Assembly (NCBI GenBank): GCA_018669475.1
Contig: JABHCC010000010.1
Coordinates: 124,001-188,000 of the forward strand
DNA length: 64,000 nucleotides
DNA from: Bacteroidota bacterium
GTDB lineage: Bacteria > Bacteroidota > Bacteroidia > Bacteroidales > UBA12481
Direction of reading: 5' to 3'
The notes below the pieces were generated by a model. It was not told the origin of the DNA. It was given only the letters and a program-made list of their open reading frames with translations, and searched no databases. Below, piece by piece: positions 16,778-25,039 of the stretch (positions within the stretch are counted from its first letter, which is position 1; every line of letters starts with the position of its first letter). Made by a program: the position numbers and the translations under genes.

Positions 16778-17992
16778 ATGAATCCAATTCGCAAATTATT
16801 AGGTTTCTGCATAGCTGTTCTTATGTTGTCTAGCTGCCAGAAAGAACATTTGTTTAACATTTCAGGAGATCAAGGTAATGATCCATATAGCAATTTGTTC
16901 AAGACCGGAGTAATGTCCGATCCTGTAGAATTTGGCAACCTAGCAGGGATCACTTTTCTAGGATCAGAACAAATTGCTGGTAACACAACTTTTTCCTATC
17001 AGGTCGTCTCAGGAACAAAGCCATCATTGAGTCATTGGAATCTTTTAATAATGCCGTCAGCTAATGATCAAGGGGTTCAAGCTGTTGTTGTCCTTGATTG
17101 CAATGAAGAATTCGGGCAGGGAAAAGACGGTTCTTTGAAGAAATACGATAGAGAATTAGCTAATCTGCATTGGTTAAAGTTTGATTCTGGCTTTGAAGAT
17201 GGTGAGGTACGGATTCTGTCCTTTACTCTTGAGGGTATTTGGCAAGAAGGGGATGTTGATGCGATAGCAAAAGGAGGGAAGGATTTTGAAGAAACGACAA
17301 TAACGGGTCCAATTCAATGTGCTTGCGGTCAACCTTTTGTCGATAATAGAGATGGGAATATTTATAAAACGGTCCTCATAGGTGAACAGTGTTGGATGGC
17401 ACAGAATCTAGCGTATTTACCGGCAGTAAGTCCATCGTCACAGGGATCAGATGGAAATCCATATTATTATGTAAGTGGTTATCAAGGGAATAGTGTTGTA
17501 GATGCCAAAGCGGCTACAGGCTACCTGGCTTATGGTGTTTTTTATAACTGGAGAGCAGCCATGGCCGGCGCATCCAGCAGTACTGAGGTTCCCAGTGGAG
17601 TTAAAGGGATTTGCCCTGAAGGCTGGCATTTCCCAAGTGATGCAGAATGGAAAATACTCGAAAAACAACTGGGCATGAGTGAATCAGACGCAAATGCAGT
17701 AGGATTAAGGTATTCAGGTTCTGTTGGGGGACAGTTGAAAGAGGCGGGAACAGAACACTGGTTAAGTCCAAATACGGGAGCTACCAATACCAGCGGTTTT
17801 ACAGCTATTCCAGTTACCGGTCGGAGCGGTTGGGGGCACTTTGGACGTCCTGGCCTTGCCGCCTACTTTTGGACCTCTTCTAGGAACAGTTCTTGGGGCT
17901 GGCGCAGGACAATAAACGGTTCCAGTGATGCTATTAATCGGGATTACAATGTCCTCCGCCATGGGTTTTCGGTTCGCTGCCTAAAGAACTGA
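16778..17992 (+). CDS. FISUMP-domain lipoprotein with a distinct N-terminal domain
   Basis: 404 residues; lipobox LSSC (about Cys20) followed by QKE. The N-terminal domain (about 40-180) is beta-rich with GITFLGSEQIAGNTTFSYQV and WNLLIMPS; I do not recognise it. The FISUMP domain covers about 187-404: DNRDGNIYKT, CWMAQNLAYLP, YYYVSGYQG, YGVFYNWRAAM, CPEGWHFPS, EWKILEKQLGMS, TSGFTAIPVTG, YFWTSS and the terminal GFSVRCLKN. The segment just before that end (RNSSWGWRRTINGSSDAINR) differs strongly from the other copies. It is exported to the envelope; the ligand is unknown. The 3' flank is shared with the 11575 gene. Confidence 0.85.
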   Translation: MNPIRKLLGFCIAVLMLSSCQKEHLFNISGDQGNDPYSNLFKTGVMSDPVEFGNLAGITFLGSEQIAGNTTFSYQVVSGTKPSLSHWNLLIMPSANDQGVQAVVVLDCNEEFGQGKDGSLKKYDRELANLHWLKFDSGFEDGEVRILSFTLEGIWQEGDVDAIAKGGKDFEETTITGPIQCACGQPFVDNRDGNIYKTVLIGEQCWMAQNLAYLPAVSPSSQGSDGNPYYYVSGYQGNSVVDAKAATGYLAYGVFYNWRAAMAGASSSTEVPSGVKGICPEGWHFPSDAEWKILEKQLGMSESDANAVGLRYSGSVGGQLKEAGTEHWLSPNTGATNTSGFTAIPVTGRSGWGHFGRPGLAAYFWTSSRNSSWGWRRTINGSSDAINRDYNVLRHGFSVRCLKN

Positions 17993-17996
17993 TAAT

Positions 17997-18068
17997 GCAC
18001 AGAAGCTCGCAAGGGATGCAAAAGCACTTTGTATTAAACAACTTAACGAACGAACAATAATTAAGATG
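17997..18068 (+). repeat. FISUMP 3'-flank repeat, copy B
   Basis: Homologous to 13471-13543. The stem of copy A is kept with changed bases: GCAAGG (18009-18014) pairs with CTTTGT (18027-18032) using two G-U pairs. Confidence 0.65.
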
Positions 18069-18123
18069 GTGAATTGATTAATGTTGCTGACCACGCTCTG
18101 GTGGGGCTACATTCAATGAATTC

Positions 18124-18160
18124 AAAGCTCTATAGGCCATTGGTTTAAAGAGCTTTTTTT
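18124..18160 (+). terminator. Rho-independent terminator
   Basis: AAGCTCT pairs with AGAGCTT and is followed by a run of T, placed after the FISUMP gene and its flank repeat. Confidence 0.65.
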
Positions 18161-18373
18161 ATCCGCTCCATACTACAAGATCATGTTATCCTTAGCTTTT
18201 ACAAGGCATTCAATCATTCTGAGTGGCATATGCCTCCAAAAGTAGGGTAAGCTGTCTTGAATGCGTTTGATAATATAATAACAATGACAGACTAGTAAAA
18301 TTAAACCATTCTTATTGATGCTGGTCAAAGGTGAGATTAAGGATGATATAGTTACATATTTACATAAACACAT

Positions 18374-19198
18374 ATGAAAAATCTAAAGAAGTATTTGGTT
18401 ATCGCAGCTGTTGCTGTTGGAATTGTTGCACTTCAATCGTGTGACTCAAATGAGATCGTTGATGAGCAAGTTTCAGTCACCTCAATTACTGATTACATCA
18501 ATGTTTCCAACTCGTTTTCATTGACTACGGAGGAAGAAATTACAAATGATAATGAGGGCGTTTTAAAATCCGTCAACCCGTCTGGTTGTTTGACGGTCAC
18601 TATTCATGAAAATGATAATGGAGAATTTTGGCCAAGAAACTGGACACTCGACTATGGTACTGATAACTGTGAAACATTTAATGGTAATTTCAAGCGTGGA
18701 AAAATCAACATCAGCTTGACAGACTGGTGGAGAAATGAGGGGTCTCTGAAAGAAATTAATTTCGAAGAGTACTATTTCAATGACAATAAGATGGAAGGTG
18801 TAAAAACAATCCAAAATACCGGCCTGAATGAAGCCGGAAACTTGACCTTTTCCAAAATCATTTCCGATGCATCAATTACGTATGCTGATGGCAGTTCAAT
18901 GTCATGGAATTGTGACAAATCCAGTGAATTGATCGAAGGGGGAGACTCTTTTATTTTTGCTGATGACGTATGGTCTGTTACTGGTTCAGGTTCAGGGGTA
19001 AACCTTGATGGCAAGGACTATACCATGACGATTACCTCACCTTTAATCTATATAAACGGTTGTTTTTATCCAGTAAGTGGGATCATCGAAATTGCAGTTG
19101 AAGGAGAAGAATTGATCATTATTAATTACGGTGGTGGTGAGTGTGATAATATGGCTACTTCTACCTGTTGTGGGATAACAGAAATTATCGATTTATAA
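18374..19198 (+). CDS. Lipoprotein of a Bacteroidota-specific beta-rich family, unknown function
   Basis: 274 residues; signal peptide with lipobox LQSC (about Cys23) and D at +2. The mature protein has CLTVTIHEND, TLDYGTDNCETFNG, KRGKINISLTDWW, GNLTFSKIISDASI, YADGSSMSW, SFIFADDVWSVTGSG, and near the end IIINYGGGECDN with a terminal CC pair. I recognise this pattern as a widespread hypothetical lipoprotein family in Bacteroidota made of repeating beta hairpins (from memory), with no assigned function. ATG 18374 is immediately upstream of the signal peptide. Monocistronic, with its own terminator. Confidence 0.7.
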   Translation: MKNLKKYLVIAAVAVGIVALQSCDSNEIVDEQVSVTSITDYINVSNSFSLTTEEEITNDNEGVLKSVNPSGCLTVTIHENDNGEFWPRNWTLDYGTDNCETFNGNFKRGKINISLTDWWRNEGSLKEINFEEYYFNDNKMEGVKTIQNTGLNEAGNLTFSKIISDASITYADGSSMSWNCDKSSELIEGGDSFIFADDVWSVTGSGSGVNLDGKDYTMTITSPLIYINGCFYPVSGIIEIAVEGEELIIINYGGGECDNMATSTCCGITEIIDL

Positions 19199-19216
19199 GA
19201 AAATAATTTTTTAGAG

Positions 19217-19252
19217 AAAAGCCGTAAGTCTCCGACAAGATTTGCGGCTTTT
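19217..19252 (+). terminator. Rho-independent terminator
   Basis: AAAAGCCG pairs with CGGCTTTT around a roughly 20-nt loop; T-rich sequence follows. It ends the 18374 gene. Confidence 0.7.
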
Positions 19253-19294
19253 CCTTTGTATGCACGCAATAGAATTCGCTGAATTTATATTCAA

Positions 19295-19909
19295 CTAGGC
19301 CTTACTGAAGCCATACTGCTTCTTTATAAACTTCTTAACCTGAACAATCAAATCAGCTGGATCGTCGGATTGTATTACAGTGCAATGCTTATTGTCTGTG
19401 TCATCGCTTAGCTTACATTCATAAATCACCAAGCCATCACTCTTTTCAATTCTATTATATTCAGGAGGATACAAAATCGGTGCTCGATTTTCACCATAGT
19501 CCCATTCTATTTTTTCAAGAAAAACTGCTATGATCGAATTGATCTCAAAATGTGCCATCTCCCACTCGTCAGGTTCAGGCTCAAAAGAGCTGCTCAATAC
19601 TTCTTTCTCACATTCCTTAACCGGAATCAAATCATGGTTCAAAAACAGGCGTTGCGTATATTTCGTTTCATAGGGAGGATTATCGGGGTAATAGGTAAAT
19701 TCCGTTTCAATGAAAATTGTATACTGATAATCCACTTGCCATTCAGCATTTATCAGATCAGGACTCTTTGATTGATCAATTTCAATGTGATCAATCACAT
19801 AACTAACATGCCCCATGTGGCCACTTCCTCCTGACTGGCTTCCCAATTTTTCTCCGGCCTCAATTTTATCTTGAACTAACTTGTAAATCTTGTCATTAAT
19901 CACCTTCAT
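19295..19909 (-). CDS. Hypothetical cytoplasmic protein
   Basis: 204 residues, no signal peptide or membrane segment, acidic. It starts MKVINDKIYKLVQDKI with a glycine-rich turn (GSQSGGSGHMGHVSY) and alternating strands (AEWQVDYQYTIFIETEFTYYP). A stretch DEWEMAHFEINSIIAVFLEKIEWDYG is next, and the end is a basic helix (VKKFIKKQYGFSKA). No family is recognised. It is the last gene of a minus-strand group; the small membrane protein gene upstream ends 11 bp before this start. Confidence 0.6.
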   Translation of the reverse strand: MKVINDKIYKLVQDKIEAGEKLGSQSGGSGHMGHVSYVIDHIEIDQSKSPDLINAEWQVDYQYTIFIETEFTYYPDNPPYETKYTQRLFLNHDLIPVKECEKEVLSSSFEPEPDEWEMAHFEINSIIAVFLEKIEWDYGENRAPILYPPEYNRIEKSDGLVIYECKLSDDTDNKHCTVIQSDDPADLIVQVKKFIKKQYGFSKA

Positions 19910-19920
19910 GATCGTTGAAA

Positions 19921-20139
19921 TTAATGGTAATCAATCCCCGGTACAGGCCACCTGGATTTTCGCAGTATATTGAAAAAGACTGATAGTATAAGCCCGATTG
20001 GAAAAACCAGGAATAAAAATAATGATCGTTCTTCCCTTCCCTGATTTATAATAAGCAGAATCAAAAGAATCAAACTAAGCACAGCAAACCCGGCCATGCA
20101 GAAAACAGTTATATAATAGATCAGGCTACGGGCTCTCAT
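19921..20139 (-). CDS. Small membrane protein, two TM helices
   Basis: 72 residues with TM helices at about 8-31 and 40-58 (FCMAGFAVLSLILLILLII and FLFLVFPIGLILSVFF) separated by a charged loop NQGREERS, and a short basic tail. Its ATG overlaps the TGA of the upstream gene (ATGA, 20136-20139), indicating translational coupling. No family is recognised. Confidence 0.6.
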   Translation of the reverse strand: MRARSLIYYITVFCMAGFAVLSLILLILLIINQGREERSLFLFLVFPIGLILSVFFNILRKSRWPVPGIDYH

Positions 20140-21422
20140 TTAATTTTATGCTTAATTTCATTTATTTCTGAGACATAGAAGAACCTCCCAGAACCCATTA
20201 CATCAACATGAGTGACTGAAAATTCGCGGTATTGGATTACCCGAGGCTTCAGGAAAAGTTTGTTAAGGTATTTAGCCAATTCACCAGAATTAGAATGCTC
20301 AAATAGCCAGATAATTCTTGACCCCACCTCCATTAAAAGGAACTCTTCGTGAGATGGATGGTACTCCTTTGGTGAGGCCCCCAGGACTATGTTGCCTTCC
20401 TCCCATTTGCCCGGATTGCGACGAGCTCTCCGTTTAATTCTTCTGTAGAATTTAATCAAATCCTGAATGGATGCTGCCTCAGCATGAGGAATTTGCGCAA
20501 AAGAGCTTCGTAATCCTGGTTCAAAATCAAGAATAGTATCGGGTCCTTGTTTGGGCACATAATCAGGGAAAATATTTCTGTCATCTTGCCATTCCCGGAG
20601 GTCTGGAAAATAGTAAAACCGCCTCATCCATGATTTGAGGGTAGATCGACAATCCCCATCAACATTACCTGCCTCGGTCAGTTGTTCCAAATCAGCAAGA
20701 CTCTTTGTAAAACTACCTTGAACCGATTCCAGATCAGGTTTTTGTAAGAGCTTGCTAAATCTTGCCTTGGTTGAATCCAAAAACAGCCCTTCCAGGACAG
20801 AAAAACAGGAATTTCCTGCCACAGCCCCCCTCCTCCAAAAGGTTTTTGCTGGTCCTTGATCAGGAATAAGGCTAATACGAACCATTTTACCAGGGAACAA
20901 TTCAATGATGTCACCAATGACACTTCTGTTTGATCCAGGCTCAGCTATTTGCAGATCGATCCAGTATGCATATTGTGTCATTTCAACAATTCTAATCCCA
21001 TCAAAGGCTGAAGGTCTGTGCTCAATGGTGGCCTCCTGCCCCGCTTCATCCATTCCAATCAGTTTATTGAAACACAAATCAATTCTTTCATACAGATTCT
21101 GGTGTTGTTGATTTAGAATGACTCCGGCAGGATAATTCTTGTATATCACGGCAAAGGGATTGACCCCAATCAATGGGGAGCCTAGCATATTAGAAGAAAC
21201 CAGATCCTGCCATGGAATAAGAATATACTTAACCAACGTTATTTTGGAGTCTTTTAAATAGAAAGTAAGCTCAAGACCTTTGTTTTGTCCGGGTGAAGAA
21301 AGACCATATTCGCTTGTTACTTTCCATGATGAATCTACCGACACTTTCTCTGGTAAATCAGCCATCAACATCAATTGGGCTGACAGTGAAAACAGGCTGA
21401 TCCAGGACACGTAATTAAGCAT
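20136..21422 (-). CDS. Exported protein of unknown function
   Basis: 428 residues with an N-terminal hydrophobic segment (VSWISLFSLSAQLMLMA) that could be a signal peptide. Landmarks: LTFYLKDSKITLVKYILIPW, PAGVILNQQHQNLYERIDLC, IEHRPSAFDGIRIV, an Arg/Lys-rich stretch FYRRIKRRARRNPGKW, and a C-terminal FSVTHVDVMGSGRFFYVSE. I recognise no domain. Spacing and the ATGA overlap put it in one operon with the two genes downstream and perhaps with the gene at 21475 upstream. Confidence 0.55.
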   Translation of the reverse strand: MLNYVSWISLFSLSAQLMLMADLPEKVSVDSSWKVTSEYGLSSPGQNKGLELTFYLKDSKITLVKYILIPWQDLVSSNMLGSPLIGVNPFAVIYKNYPAGVILNQQHQNLYERIDLCFNKLIGMDEAGQEATIEHRPSAFDGIRIVEMTQYAYWIDLQIAEPGSNRSVIGDIIELFPGKMVRISLIPDQGPAKTFWRRGAVAGNSCFSVLEGLFLDSTKARFSKLLQKPDLESVQGSFTKSLADLEQLTEAGNVDGDCRSTLKSWMRRFYYFPDLREWQDDRNIFPDYVPKQGPDTILDFEPGLRSSFAQIPHAEAASIQDLIKFYRRIKRRARRNPGKWEEGNIVLGASPKEYHPSHEEFLLMEVGSRIIWLFEHSNSGELAKYLNKLFLKPRVIQYREFSVTHVDVMGSGRFFYVSEINEIKHKIK

Positions 21423-21474
21423 GATAAAGAATTAATTATCTGATCTACATAAAGGTATGAAATTTTTATATTTC

Positions 21475-22182
21475 TTATTGCACCGATGAGCTATCTTTCT
21501 TCTTCCGTAACTCTCTCTTCAAATTTCGATGAAAATTATCAATTATCCGGGCATGAAAATGAGGGTACAAAAGCAAATCTCTGATCAGCGAGGAACTTTT
21601 GTAATAACTTGAATGCTCAATTCGGGTGTGGCCATTAGCACTTTCATATAATTCCAGTCTCTGTTTTCCCTCTGAATAATTTCCTTTGATATAAGAAAAC
21701 TCGATTACCCTGGCCACGGGATCGATATGAGTAATTTCAAAGGCCATTGCAACATTCACCCATCCGAAGAGAAGATTCAGATTAAGAAACAAGATTTGTC
21801 CGAGAGCCAAATCCTCACCCTTATCATCAGAATAATACAAATTGTCACTTGTTTTCGAATACATTAGTCCAAAGCTTATAAGCCTGCTATTCCAGGCCTC
21901 CTTTGGTTTGGTATGCAAGTAGTGATCCCAGATCTGATGGACAGAATCCTCCAGAAGATAACTCCTCACCTGATAGAAATACCCTTCAGAATCTTCGTCA
22001 GGAGCTAATGAAGGTTCAATGTCAACAAAGCGATTAGTCCTCGTATTTTGATTCGACAGGTAGTCCCGAACACTGGATTGATAAACACTTTCCAGTTTAA
22101 CATCTGAAATTAGCAATTGCCCTTCGGCCGATTGCCAAAACAGAGTACATAAAAAAATAATCAGGCTCTTTTTTAAGGTCAT
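21475..22182 (-). CDS. Exported protein, possible SRPBCC/START-like fold
   Basis: 235 residues; signal peptide ending SAEG|Q. A long N-terminal helix region is followed by strands such as FGWVNVAMAFEITHID, VARVIEFSYIKGNYSEGKQR and GHTRIEHSSYYKS, ending in a basic helix (IIDNFHRNLKRELRKKK). The strand pattern followed by a long terminal helix resembles SRPBCC/DUF1990-like proteins, but this is a weak structural guess. It heads the minus-strand group 22182-19295. Confidence 0.5.
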   Translation of the reverse strand: MTLKKSLIIFLCTLFWQSAEGQLLISDVKLESVYQSSVRDYLSNQNTRTNRFVDIEPSLAPDEDSEGYFYQVRSYLLEDSVHQIWDHYLHTKPKEAWNSRLISFGLMYSKTSDNLYYSDDKGEDLALGQILFLNLNLLFGWVNVAMAFEITHIDPVARVIEFSYIKGNYSEGKQRLELYESANGHTRIEHSSYYKSSSLIRDLLLYPHFHARIIDNFHRNLKRELRKKKDSSSVQ

Positions 22183-22337
22183 TACGTCTATTTGTGGCCG
22201 CGAAAGATAGTAATAAATCTAAGCTTGAATTCTCCAGGTACATTAAGAGATTTCTTAGGAATCGCTATTAATACCTTCGAGACTAATTGAGTCAATGGTT
22301 TTAATCCCGTTAGACAGCTTGAATCAATGATTTTTCC

Positions 22338-22345
22338 TATTTTTG
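22338..22345 (+). promoter_or_regulatory. -7 promoter element of tRNA-Arg(CCG)
   Basis: TATTTTTG fits TAnnTTTG and ends 14 nt before the tRNA, as for the first tRNA-Arg. Confidence 0.6.
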
Positions 22346-22358
22346 CATCCACTGTTTT

Positions 22359-22430
22359 GGCCCCATAGTTCAAGGGATAGAATGGAAGTTTCCGGAACTT
22401 CAGATGCAGGTTCGAGTCCTGCTGGGGCTA
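22359..22430 (+). tRNA. tRNA-Arg (anticodon CCG)
   Basis: Cloverleaf: acceptor GGCCCCA/TGGGGCT, D-stem GTTC/GAAT (one G-U), anticodon stem GAAGT/ACTTC with loop TTCCGGA (anticodon CCG, reading CGG), T-arm GCAGG-TTCGAGT-CCTGC, discriminator A. CCA is not encoded (CTA follows), unlike the CCU copy. Body, promoter spacing and terminator are very similar to the tRNA at 3168. Confidence 0.95.
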
Positions 22431-22447
22431 CTAACAACCCAGAATAT

Positions 22448-22485
22448 ACCCTGTAAGTTAAATACTTGCAGGGTTTTATTTTTTC
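22448..22485 (+). terminator. Rho-independent terminator after tRNA-Arg(CCG)
   Basis: Stem ACCCTGTAAGT/ACTTGCAGGGT (one G-U), loop TAAAT, then a T-rich tract. The 12-mer TGGGGGAATAAT that follows (22486-22497) also follows the first tRNA (3295-3306). Confidence 0.85.
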
Positions 22486-22672
22486 TGGGGGAATAATAGT
22501 CACTCCAGGTTTTAAGAATTTTGGATCTCATAGCTCATTCCTGTCAACTTTCAGATCGAAGTGTGCTCCTGCAATTATAGTGCTATATGTCAGAGCTTAA
22601 GTCAATGAATATTTGCACATTGGCCTAAACCATTTTACCTTTGAAACATGAAGAATCAGTTAGAAATATAAG

Positions 22673-22701
22673 GTCGCTAAACGAAATGTTCGTATAGCGA
22701 C
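22673..22701. repeat. Imperfect 13-bp inverted repeat
   Basis: GTCGCTA-A-ACGAA / TTCGT-A-TAGCGAC around a 3-nt loop: 7 and 5 paired bases with one A-A mismatch. It lies about 35 bp upstream of the gene at 22736, without a U-tract, so it may be an operator or mobile-element end rather than a terminator. Confidence 0.55.
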
Positions 22702-22735
22702 TCGTTGAGTGTCATTACAAAAATGTCTTGAAATT

Positions 22736-23167
22736 ATGAGATAAATTCTGATCATAATATTTATACAATTAAGTGCTATCTCTTTTGTGCAAATCAAAGA
22801 CACAGTAATTATGGAAACAAAATCGACCTCGGATAATGTGACTTTTGATACAACGGTTGATATTTCACAATCAACAAAAGACGGAATCTATATGAATGGA
22901 TACCTTGTTAATATAGATTATGATGAAATCGAGGACCTAAATGGAAAAAAAATAAGGATAACTGGACAGGTAACAATAGTAGAAGGACTAGAAAAGCAAC
23001 TTATAAGATACGATGATAATGGTAATGAGATTATCCAACAAGGACGACAAATGGATACTAAACTCATTGAAGCTCCTAGGATTGAGATCATTGATAATTT
23101 AATTATCAATTTCAAATATTTAAGAAATAACGGCACACACTCAAGAATGCGGCTGACTCCTGATTAA
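22736..23167 (+). pseudogene. Small exported OB-fold-like protein with a stop codon in its signal peptide
   Basis: From ATG 22736 the frame reads M-R-stop (TAA, 22742-22744) and continues in frame as ILIIIFIQLSAISFVQ, a typical signal peptide core, and then the 118-residue domain. Changing one base of TAA to AAA would restore a normal MRK start. The domain has GIYMNGYLVNIDYDEIEDLN, GKKIRITGQVTIVEGLEKQ and IEAPRIEIID, suggesting a small OB-like barrel. Without the signal peptide, translation could only start at GTG 22787 or ATG 22811 and give a cytoplasmic protein. Either a decayed gene or a protein that changed compartment. Confidence 0.55.
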
Positions 23168-23607
23168 CCAGAGCCAGTGCTCCTCTGCTCTGACAAACTG
23201 TAATCCCGATACCAAAGATCCTTCCAAATAAATATTAATTGTGGAGGTTTCATGGTTTTCAGTCGAAAGAGAATACTGCTCATTTATTGGTGATCCGGCG
23301 CTTGGACTGTTCATAGGGTGCGCTAGAAGCACTATCTCTGTTGAATGACACACTGGGGTCAAATAAGTAATTATCGTTGTGATAGCGCCGCCACATAAGA
23401 CTCATTGGGCATGATCATAGTGAAGAGAGTTTTTGGATCTCCAGAAACTACTGTTCCAAAGTGGAAGATGCTATCGACTCATACAGCGAGAAGGACTTTT
23501 GCGACTAATTCTTATCTGGCTAACACCCAGTGCTATTTTGGGTTTAGCTTAGCAAATGTATGGATAATCTGACTGATCCTTTTTCTCGATGCTTTTCGTT
23601 AAATTTA
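23168..23607. other. Intergenic region, possible decayed coding sequence
   Basis: On the minus strand two overlapping frames (about 23141-23400) give protein-like stretches (YHNDNYLFDPSVSFNRDS; ENHETSTINIYLEG) that might be one frameshifted fragment. I cannot name a family. Nothing else was seen. Confidence 0.25.
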
Positions 23608-23635
23608 GGACGAGGTTCCCATGGGAACCTCGTCC
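23608..23635. repeat. Perfect 28-bp palindrome, REP-like
   Basis: GGACGAGGTTCCCA is followed directly by its reverse complement with no spacer, 25 bp before the M28 peptidase ATG. It has the look of a dispersed REP-like palindrome and could also form a leader hairpin. Confidence 0.7.
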
Positions 23636-23660
23636 CGGAAAAACCAAAAAAAGCTACTTA

Positions 23661-25019
23661 ATGAGAAAAACACTTCTTATCCTTGTAATTGGCTTATTCT
23701 TAGCTCAAATTACTATAGCTCAAACAACTATAAAAAGAGATTCAGAGATCAAACAGATGGTTGATGAGATCTCGAGAGACAATATTGAAAATAATGTTCG
23801 CAAACTAGTTAGTTTTAATTCACGTAATAACTTAAGTGTACAAAATGATCCTGGTCAGGGAATTGGTGCAGCCTGGAATTGGATTAAATCTGAGATGGAG
23901 AAGTCAATTCCTTCCTCAGAGGGACGATTAAATGTTGAATTAGTCACTTATACAGCAGGAGGTGAAGGTCGGCGAATTAAAACAGAAATGGAACTTAAAA
24001 ATGTAGTTGCTACCCTAAAAGGGAGTGACCCCAATGATGATCGCATCTTCTTAGTAAGTGCACATCTAGATTCAAGGGCAGCCAACAATAATGACGGTGA
24101 AGTATTTGCTCCAGGTGCAAATGATGACGCCTCAGGAGTTGCTGCGATTATGGAAATGGTTCGCATCCTATCTAAAAAAGCATTCTCAGGCACCATCGTT
24201 TTTATGGCTGTATCTGGTGAAGAACATGGCTTGCTGGGTTCGAAACATATGGCAGAATTAGCTATTGCTGAAGGATGGAATCTTGTAGCAATGCTTAATA
24301 ATGATATGATTGGGAATAGTGGTTCAAGCGGAACCTTGCTGAATGACAATATGAGAGTTCGTGTTTTTAGCGAAGGAGTTCCAGCACTGGAAACGGAGCA
24401 GATGGCGAGAATGCGAGCCTATACTTCTGCCGAGAATGATGGTAAAGCACGTCAATTGGCACGTTATGTAAAAGAAATTGGAGAGCGTTATGTTGATCAA
24501 CTAACAGTTAGCCTTATCTACAGAAACGATCGGTTTGGCAGGGGAGGAGATCACACTCCTTTCTGCAAACTTGGATTCACCGCGGTAAGGATTACAGAAT
24601 TCAACGAAAACTATGATAGAACCCATAAGGTAGTTGAAAAAAAAGACGGCATTCATTATGGTGATACTCCGGAATTTGTGGATTATGAATACGTCCGAAA
24701 AAATGCAGGAATCAACTTAGCCACCTTGTCTAATCTAGCCTCAGCCCCTTATGCGCCTCAAAAGGTAGGCATCAAATTATCAGGGATGAGCAACTCAAGC
24801 ACTATTAGTTGGGAAGCTCCGGAGAAAGGTAAAAAAGTAGCCGGCTATTATCTACTCATGCGTGAAACCTATCAGGCGCTTTGGGAGCGTAAAATTTATG
24901 TAGAAGGAACAACTATCACTGTTCCGTATTCAAAAGATAATTACTTCTTCGCTGTACAATCGGTAGATGAAGAAGGACATGAGAGTGTGGCAGTGTTCCC
25001 AGCTCCGAAAAGAAGATAA
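23661..25019 (+). CDS. Exported M28-family zinc metallopeptidase
   Basis: 452 residues from ATG 23661; a longer frame from 23589 runs through the palindrome and is not credible. The signal peptide ends ITIAQ|TT. The M28 catalytic domain has SAHLDSR (H135 ligand, D137), GANDDASG (bridging D155), SGEEHG (E187/E188), NNDMIG (D215) and GGDHTPF (last His ligand), i.e. the full two-zinc set. The C-terminal part (about 365-450) looks like a fibronectin III domain (VGIKLSGMSNSSTISW, YFFAVQSVDEEG). Family members are aminopeptidases or related hydrolases; substrate unknown. Periplasmic or secreted. Convergent with the ABC operon at 25040. Confidence 0.9.
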   Translation: MRKTLLILVIGLFLAQITIAQTTIKRDSEIKQMVDEISRDNIENNVRKLVSFNSRNNLSVQNDPGQGIGAAWNWIKSEMEKSIPSSEGRLNVELVTYTAGGEGRRIKTEMELKNVVATLKGSDPNDDRIFLVSAHLDSRAANNNDGEVFAPGANDDASGVAAIMEMVRILSKKAFSGTIVFMAVSGEEHGLLGSKHMAELAIAEGWNLVAMLNNDMIGNSGSSGTLLNDNMRVRVFSEGVPALETEQMARMRAYTSAENDGKARQLARYVKEIGERYVDQLTVSLIYRNDRFGRGGDHTPFCKLGFTAVRITEFNENYDRTHKVVEKKDGIHYGDTPEFVDYEYVRKNAGINLATLSNLASAPYAPQKVGIKLSGMSNSSTISWEAPEKGKKVAGYYLLMRETYQALWERKIYVEGTTITVPYSKDNYFFAVQSVDEEGHESVAVFPAPKRR

Positions 25020-25039
25020 TTTTAGATTTATTGTGCCTT

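Noticed and set aside
18173-18373. 66-codon minus-strand ORF
   Set aside because: Lies in the leader region of the 18374 lipoprotein gene and has no recognisable features.
23948-24349. 133-codon minus-strand ORF
   Set aside because: Antisense to the M28 catalytic core.
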